Below are positions 59,905 to 64,000 of a DNA stretch of 64,000 bases, piece after piece. The stretch is from positions 434,001 through 498,000 of the forward strand of contig NZ_JAMJPK010000003.1 in the NCBI RefSeq assembly GCF_023554995.1, read 5' to 3'. Within the stretch, counting starts at the first letter, position 1; each line of letters starts with the position of its first letter. Source of the stretch: Halomonas gemina. GTDB lineage: Bacteria > Pseudomonadota > Gammaproteobacteria > Pseudomonadales > Halomonadaceae. The notes under the pieces were generated by a model. That model searched no databases and had not been told where the DNA came from. It was given only the letters and a program-made list of their open reading frames with translations. The position numbers were made by a program, and so were the translations under genes.

Positions 59905-61254
59905 ATGCCAACGACAACCCTCGGCACGCCGCCGACGCCGCCCCGGGCCGCCGATGAGCTGGCGGCGATGCTCGTCGATACCCGCACCCGCAGCCTGGCG
60001 CTGATGCAGGATATCCTCGAGGCGCGCGAGCTGGGCCCGCGGCTGGCGATCGTCAACCCGCCGCTATGGGAGCTCGGCCACCTGGGCTTCTTCCACGACC
60101 ATTTCGCCCTGCGCGGCCTCCATGGCCTGCCCGACTACCAGCTCGCCGACGCCGAGCGGCTGTTCGACTCCAGCAGCATCGCCCACGACGAGCGTTGGGC
60201 GCTACCGCTGCCCTCCCGCGACGAGACCCTGGACTACCTGTCACGGGTGCAGCAGGCGATGCTCGAGCGCCTGCCCGACGGCATGGCCAGCGCCGCCCAG
60301 AGCTATGTCTACCAGCTCACCACCCTGCACGAGGACATGCACGGCGAGGCCTTCCTCTATACCCGCCAGACGCTGGCCGACCCGGCCCCGGAGCTGGGCA
60401 CGCCCGCGCCGGAGCACGCCCTCGGGGACCGCCCCGCCGGCGCGCTGCCCGGCGATGTCGCCATCCCCGGCGGGCGCCATCTCCTCGGCTCCGACGCGGG
60501 CGTTCCCTTCCGCTTCGACAACGAGAAGCCCCCCCTGGAGGTCGAGGTGGCGCCCTTCTCGATCGCCCGGGCGCCGGTTACCAACCGCGAGTTCGCTGCC
60601 TTCGTCGAGGACGGCGGCTACGCGCGGCGCGAGCTGTGGAGCGAGGCAGGATGGCAGTGGCGCGAGCAGCAGGCGCTGCGGGGGCCGATCTACTGGCGCC
60701 GTGACGCCGATGGCCACTGGCAGGAGCGCTGCTTCGACCGCTGGCGGCCGCTGGCCCCGCACCAGCCGGTGGTGCACGTCGGCTGGCACGAGGCCGAGGC
60801 CTGGTGCCGCTGGGCCGGCCGGCGGCTGCCCGGCGAGGCCGAGTGGGAGGTCGCCGCCAGCCGCGCGCCGTCCCCCGACGGGGGCTCGCTCGCGCCCGGC
60901 AAGCGACGCTTCCCCTGGGGCGAGGCGCCGCCAGATGCCGGCCGCGCCAACCTCGACGCCTGGCGCCTGGGCCGGCTCGACGTGGCGGCACTGCCCGAGG
61001 GCGACAGCGCCTTCGGCTGCCGGCAGATGCTGGGCAACGTCTGGGAGTGGACGGCCTCGCCCTTCGCCCCCTTCCCGGGGTTCGCGCCCGAGCTCTACCG
61101 CGACTACTCGGCCCCCTGGTTCCGGGTGGGGCGCTACGTGCTGCGCGGCGGCGCCTGGGCCACCCGCTCGCGGTTGGCCCACAACAGCTACCGCAACTTC
61201 TTCACCCCGGACCGCCAGGACATCCTGGCCGGCTTTCGCACCTGCGCTCGATGA
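59905..61254 (+). CDS. senA: Selenoneine synthase SenA (EgtB-like)
   Basis: A 449-residue non-heme iron enzyme with an N-terminal DinB-like iron domain carrying His142-x3-His146-x-Glu148 (LHEDMHGEAFLY) and a C-terminal FGE/sulfatase-type domain ('ARAPVTNREFAAFVEDGGY', 'VHVGWHEAEAWCRWAGRRLPGEAEWEVAA', 'YVLRGGAWATRSRLAHNSYRNFF'). SenA joins the selenosugar to hercynine. The domain layout is also that of EgtB, so the assignment rests on the SenB and SelD neighbours. A gaagagg site precedes the ATG. Confidence 0.9.
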   Translation: MPTTTLGTPPTPPRAADELAAMLVDTRTRSLALMQDILEARELGPRLAIVNPPLWELGHLGFFHDHFALRGLHGLPDYQLADAERLFDSSSIAHDERWALPLPSRDETLDYLSRVQQAMLERLPDGMASAAQSYVYQLTTLHEDMHGEAFLYTRQTLADPAPELGTPAPEHALGDRPAGALPGDVAIPGGRHLLGSDAGVPFRFDNEKPPLEVEVAPFSIARAPVTNREFAAFVEDGGYARRELWSEAGWQWREQQALRGPIYWRRDADGHWQERCFDRWRPLAPHQPVVHVGWHEAEAWCRWAGRRLPGEAEWEVAASRAPSPDGGSLAPGKRRFPWGEAPPDAGRANLDAWRLGRLDVAALPEGDSAFGCRQMLGNVWEWTASPFAPFPGFAPELYRDYSAPWFRVGRYVLRGGAWATRSRLAHNSYRNFFTPDRQDILAGFRTCAR

Positions 61255-61274
61255 AAGACCGGCCTGATGGAGTC

Positions 61275-62804
61275 TCAGGGAGGCCGCTCGAAGGCCTCCT
61301 CGAACAGGAAGGGCTCGTCGAAGTGGCGGCGGCCGACGAAGACCGTGGCGTGGGTGCCCCACTGGCGCATCGCCCCGGGGCTCGCGATGCCTGCCGGCCA
61401 CAGCAGGAAGCGCTCCAGTCGCTCCGTGTCCGGCACGAGCCCCTCGGGCCCGAAGAGGCTGCGCCGCCCTCCCCCGGGCAGCGCCAGGGAGCGCCGCCCA
61501 TAGTGTGGCGCCTTGCGGGTCAGGCGCAGGGCATAGGTGGCCTCGGCGGTCATCGCGTCCGGGACCATTCCCAGGCCGACCAGGTAATGACTGATCGCGG
61601 CCAGGCGCAGTTCCCGCCGTTGCCCAGCTGCCAGCCTCGGGGCCACGGCCGGGGTCAGCGGTGCCTCGCGCAGGTCGCGATCCGCCGCCACCGCCACCCG
61701 GCGCAGCGGCGGCACTGGAAAGAACAGGTGGTAGCAGCCGCAGGCATGGATGCTGTCATGAATCAGCGGCCGCCCATCCTCGCCCAGTGTCACCCGCCAT
61801 ACCACCCCGTCCAGGCGTCCGCCGAGGATATCGAAGGCGCCGGTCCGGGTACGCGCCGGGAACCACACCGTATAGGCGAGCTGCGGCAGCACCCGGCCCG
61901 CGAACCGGGTGTGGGCGAGGCGCACGTCGGCCACCGGCCGGTGGGTGGCCACCGCGGGCAGGGGCCCGGAGGGGCCACGCCGCCAATAGGGGGCGCCGAG
62001 CCGGTCATCATGCCCCCAGGTCTCGATGGCGAAGACCGGCGCGTGGTGGGCTGCCAGGCGCAGGAGCGCCTCATCCTCGAGTTCCAGCAGGCCCAGGGGG
62101 CTGCGCGGTGCCTCGCGCACCAGCCGAGCGGCGGCCTCGGCATCCAGGCGCTCGCCCGGCGGCACCTCGGGGGCATAGCGGCGCTCCTCGGCCGGCGCCG
62201 GAAAGGGGTCGCCGAAGGCCGCCAGGTAGCCCTTCCGCCAGCGCGCATAGCCCAGGGCCATGCCCAGCCGCGTCAGAGGATAGAGCCCCAGCACCCGCCA
62301 GGTATCGACATAATGGTCGGGCGGAACCACCACTTCCCGCAGCGCCGTCCGCGCCGGGCCATCCTCCGGTCCCAGCAGCTCCTCGGCCAGCAGGCGGTCG
62401 CCACAGGCATTGGCGGCCACGGCCGGATCGTCACCGGGCAGGCGTCGGGCCAGGTGCTCGCGGCGCGGGACGGGCAGGTTGGCGGCCTCGAGGCGACGCG
62501 CCTCGGCGTCCCGCTCGCGCAGCCCCGCCAGCCAGTCGGCATAACGCGGCGAGCCGGGATCGGCGTGCAGCTCCTGGGCGAAGCTCGCCATCAGCCGGTC
62601 GCTACGCAGGTAGGGAAAGCCCTCGATCCGGGCATTGCCGGCGTCCCCGACCGCCGCCTCTGCCACGGAGGCATCGAAGGCGGCGAGGCGCTGGTGGCAC
62701 TGGCGCTGGTCGCTCCCCGGCTCGGCCCGCCAGGCCGGGGTGGTGGCGCATCCCGCCAGCAGCGCGGCGCCCAGTAGCACCACCCCCAGCCCCCGGCCAG
62801 CCAT
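61275..62804 (-). CDS. Conserved hypothetical lipoprotein
   Basis: A 509-residue predicted outer-membrane or periplasmic lipoprotein: signal with lipobox LLAGC (Cys at about residue 19). It has no domain that I recognise. A conserved-looking, Cys/His-rich stretch 'PLIHDSIHACGCYHLFFPVPPL' around residue 355 and another at 'GIASPGAMRQWGTHATVFVGRRHFDEPFLFEEAF' near the end could be functional. It is convergent with senA (20 bp apart) and upstream of it in no obvious pathway. Confidence 0.65.
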   Translation of the reverse strand: MAGRGLGVVLLGAALLAGCATTPAWRAEPGSDQRQCHQRLAAFDASVAEAAVGDAGNARIEGFPYLRSDRLMASFAQELHADPGSPRYADWLAGLRERDAEARRLEAANLPVPRREHLARRLPGDDPAVAANACGDRLLAEELLGPEDGPARTALREVVVPPDHYVDTWRVLGLYPLTRLGMALGYARWRKGYLAAFGDPFPAPAEERRYAPEVPPGERLDAEAAARLVREAPRSPLGLLELEDEALLRLAAHHAPVFAIETWGHDDRLGAPYWRRGPSGPLPAVATHRPVADVRLAHTRFAGRVLPQLAYTVWFPARTRTGAFDILGGRLDGVVWRVTLGEDGRPLIHDSIHACGCYHLFFPVPPLRRVAVAADRDLREAPLTPAVAPRLAAGQRRELRLAAISHYLVGLGMVPDAMTAEATYALRLTRKAPHYGRRSLALPGGGRRSLFGPEGLVPDTERLERFLLWPAGIASPGAMRQWGTHATVFVGRRHFDEPFLFEEAFERPP

Positions 62805-62808
62805 TGCG

Positions 62809-62982
62809 CTACACCGGCAGGTCGGTCACCGCCCCGGTGGAGGCGATACCCACCTGAGGCTTGGCGAAATCCTCATCACGAAAGCCCACCGCGCGCAACA
62901 TGGCGCGGCTGGCAGACTTGCCGACCCCGTCCACTACCTCGGCGGGATGGTGGCGACGAGGGTCCTTCGGCGTATCGGACAT
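62809..62982 (-). pseudogene. ilvD: Internally deleted ilvD (dihydroxyacid dehydratase) remnant
   Basis: A 57-codon open frame. Residues 1-49 match the N-terminus of dihydroxyacid dehydratase ([20 protein letters not shown], then [21 protein letters not shown]), and residues 50-57 (GAVTDLPV) look like the normal C-terminal end of the same protein (family ending SA-x-x-GAVTD). About 500 codons of the middle are missing without a frameshift. The sequence gcctccacc at the junction is found where both parts would carry Ala-Ser-Thr, so a deletion between short direct repeats is likely. The ribosome-binding site (gaggagg) is intact. The product cannot be an enzyme. Confidence 0.8.
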
Positions 62983-63064
62983 GGGGGCCTCCTCTCATCG
63001 GTCAACGATGGTCTACAGAGAGTGGACCTCGGACCTCACGGCTGTCCATGCCACACCTCACGCC

Positions 63065-63111
63065 TTGCCCTACTGCCAAGCCAAAGCTATGCTTTATCGC
63101 AAGTTGCGATA
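63065..63111 (+). promoter_or_regulatory. Promoter and palindromic operator of the toxin-antitoxin pair
   Basis: A sigma-70-like promoter TTGCCC (63065-63070), 17-base spacer, TATGCT (63088-63093), with a perfect 17-bp palindrome TATCGCAA-G-TTGCGATA (63095-63111) directly downstream and 11 bases before the toxin ATG. This is the usual place for autorepression by the antitoxin. Confidence 0.8.
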
Positions 63112-63122
63112 CAAGGGTGGCC

Positions 63123-63410
63123 ATGCACATCATCACCCAGAAACGAATCTGGGAAGCCAAGGAGCTATGGCCTCAGGCCGCTTCTGCATTGGATGCCTGG
63201 TATCGCCTGATGAAGGCGAGCGAGCCCGGCAGCTTCGCCGAGATGCGGTCTATTTTCCCGGCCACCGACAAGGTCGGTAGACAGCATGTGTTCGATATCG
63301 GCGGCAACAAGATTCGTCTGATCGCCGTGGTGCACTACCGGTTCAAGAAGGTCTATATCCAGCACGTGCTCGATCATGCGGAATATGACAAGGGCACCTG
63401 GAAGGAGTGA
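63123..63410 (+). CDS. higB: HigB-type mRNA interferase toxin
   Basis: A 95-residue toxin of the HigB (RelE-like, PF09907-type) family: 'MHIITQKRIWEAKELWPQAASALDAWYRLM', 'GRQHVFDIGGNKIRLIAVVHYRFKKVYIQHVLDHAEYDKGTWKE' is almost the standard C-terminal pattern, with basic and His residues for RNA cleavage. The ATG at 63123 is the family start; an in-frame ATG at 63048 is not. It is toxin-first, with the antitoxin gene overlapping or just after its stop, the order typical of hig loci. Its GC content looks lower than that of the neighbours, which suggests acquisition. Confidence 0.88.
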   Translation: MHIITQKRIWEAKELWPQAASALDAWYRLMKASEPGSFAEMRSIFPATDKVGRQHVFDIGGNKIRLIAVVHYRFKKVYIQHVLDHAEYDKGTWKE

Positions 63411-63412
63411 AC

Positions 63413-63817
63413 ATGACCAGCATCGTCCAACAGGCTGCCGCCCACTGGCGCTTCGTGGCCCCCCTGCTCAACGCCCCGGAGTCGGAGGACGACTACGACG
63501 AACTGGTCGCGGCGCTCGATGAGCTGCTGGAGATGATCGGGGATGACGAAGAACACCCACTGGCGAGCCTCGCCTCCCATATGGGTGACCTCATCGAGGA
63601 GTATGACGACGCTCACCGCCCGATGCCGGAGGTGAGAGGCAGCGACATGCTCCGCCACCTGATGAAGTGGCATGGCTTCGACCAGTCGAGCCTGCCGGAA
63701 GTCGGCACTCAATCCATGATCTCCGAGATTCTGGCCGGCAAGCGGCGCCTGAATGTGCGCCAGATCAAGGCTCTGTCACAGCGCTTCGGCTTGCCTGCCG
63801 ACCTTTTCCTCGACTGA
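63413..63817 (+). CDS. higA: HigA-type antitoxin
   Basis: A 134-residue antitoxin: an acidic N-terminal part (PESEDDYDELVAALDELLEMIGDDEEHPLA) binds the toxin and a Cro/C1 helix-turn-helix at the C-terminus (QSMISEILAGKRRLNVRQIKALSQRFGLPADLF) binds DNA. It would neutralise HigB and repress the promoter through the palindrome at 63095. The ATG two bases after the toxin stop is favoured; an in-frame GTG at 63407 would overlap the toxin. Confidence 0.88.
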   Translation: MTSIVQQAAAHWRFVAPLLNAPESEDDYDELVAALDELLEMIGDDEEHPLASLASHMGDLIEEYDDAHRPMPEVRGSDMLRHLMKWHGFDQSSLPEVGTQSMISEILAGKRRLNVRQIKALSQRFGLPADLFLD

Positions 63818-63826
63818 TCCGATACC

Positions 63827-64000
63827 TCAACGACGCGAAGGCGCCGGGCTGAACCCGGCGACCAGCAGGCTGACCAGGGTGGAGGCGAGAAGCGCGCCAA
63901 GAAACGGCGGCAGGGTCAGGATGCTGCCGGGGAAGCTCGCCGCCAGCACGCCCCCCGGGCTCGGAGCTTCAGGTCCGGCAGGAGGTGTTGCGAGGCGAGT
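63827..64000 (-). CDS. Membrane protein, C-terminal end only
   Basis: The frame is open from the right edge of the window for 57 codons. It contains a proline-rich stretch followed by a hydrophobic helix (SILTLPPFLGALLASTLVSLLVAGF) and a short basic tail. It is the last part of an integral membrane protein, but too little is visible to name a family. It is convergent with the antitoxin gene. Confidence 0.5.
   Translation of the reverse strand, partial: TRLATPPAGPEAPSPGGVLAASFPGSILTLPPFLGALLASTLVSLLVAGFSPAPSRR

Noticed and set aside
59905..61254. Reading as EgtB (ergothioneine) instead of SenA
   Set aside because: Domain layout is the same, but the immediate SenB and SelD neighbours make SenA the better reading; no gamma-glutamylcysteine ligase (EgtA) or EgtC-like gene is present.

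Overview
The window reads as a chromosomal segment of a high-GC, metabolically versatile gammaproteobacterium, most likely Halomonas or a close relative. This is an inference from protein character: a BCCT-type osmolyte carrier, three binding-protein-dependent uptake systems, strongly acidic envelope peptides and overall gene style. No rRNA, tRNA, CRISPR array, insertion sequence or phage gene was seen. Almost every base is coding and intergenic gaps are short.

Layout. 1-3.8 kb: glycolate oxidase operon glcD(partial)EFG, with a 107-bp tandem duplication between glcF and glcG. 4-14.5 kb: a DksA/TraR zinc-finger protein, an acidic secreted peptide, a BCCT carrier, a DMT exporter, a GNAT-nitrilase fusion, MtfA peptidase, a LysR regulator divergent from a gamma-butyrobetaine-dioxygenase-like enzyme, and a LysR regulator overlapping a glycosyltransferase. 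14.5-18.7 kb: tartrate/D-malate dehydrogenase, sulfide:quinone reductase with a DUF5368 membrane partner, and a methyltransferase. 18.9-24.2 kb: a DUF1338 protein coupled to astE, then a basic-amino-acid-type ABC transporter. 24.2-33.3 kb: a seven-gene operon (TRAP dctQMP, glutamine-synthetase-like ligase, aldehyde dehydrogenase, Fe-alcohol dehydrogenase, class I amidotransferase) with its own LysR gene. It reads as a complete gamma-glutamyl-protected amino-alcohol catabolic route.

33.4-41.8 kb: TraX-like protein, cation/proton antiporter, a cytochrome b5/flavocytochrome pair divergent from an ethylbenzene-dehydrogenase-type heme protein plus DUF2231 (FNR-like boxes lie between them), purK, purE and an acidic repeat lipoprotein. 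41.9-49.4 kb: a glutarate module (amino acid permease, csiD/glaH, lhgO) followed by a TAXI-TRAP uptake system. 49.8-55.4 kb: a small HTH protein and a tetrathionate-reductase-type operon ttrBCA behind a perfect FNR/Anr box. 55.5-61.3 kb: a compact ergothioneine/selenoneine locus (egtD, an oxidoreductase-SelD fusion, senB, senA). 61.3-64 kb: a lipoprotein, an internally deleted ilvD remnant, a HigB/HigA toxin-antitoxin pair with a clear promoter and operator, and the end of a membrane protein.

The most interesting items are the selenoneine locus with its oxidoreductase-SelD fusion and 23-bp divergent senB/senA start region, the gamma-glutamyl amino-alcohol operon, the FNR-boxed anaerobic modules, and a recurring pattern of short tandem duplications at gene 3' ends (glcF, egtD) together with the ilvD internal deletion.
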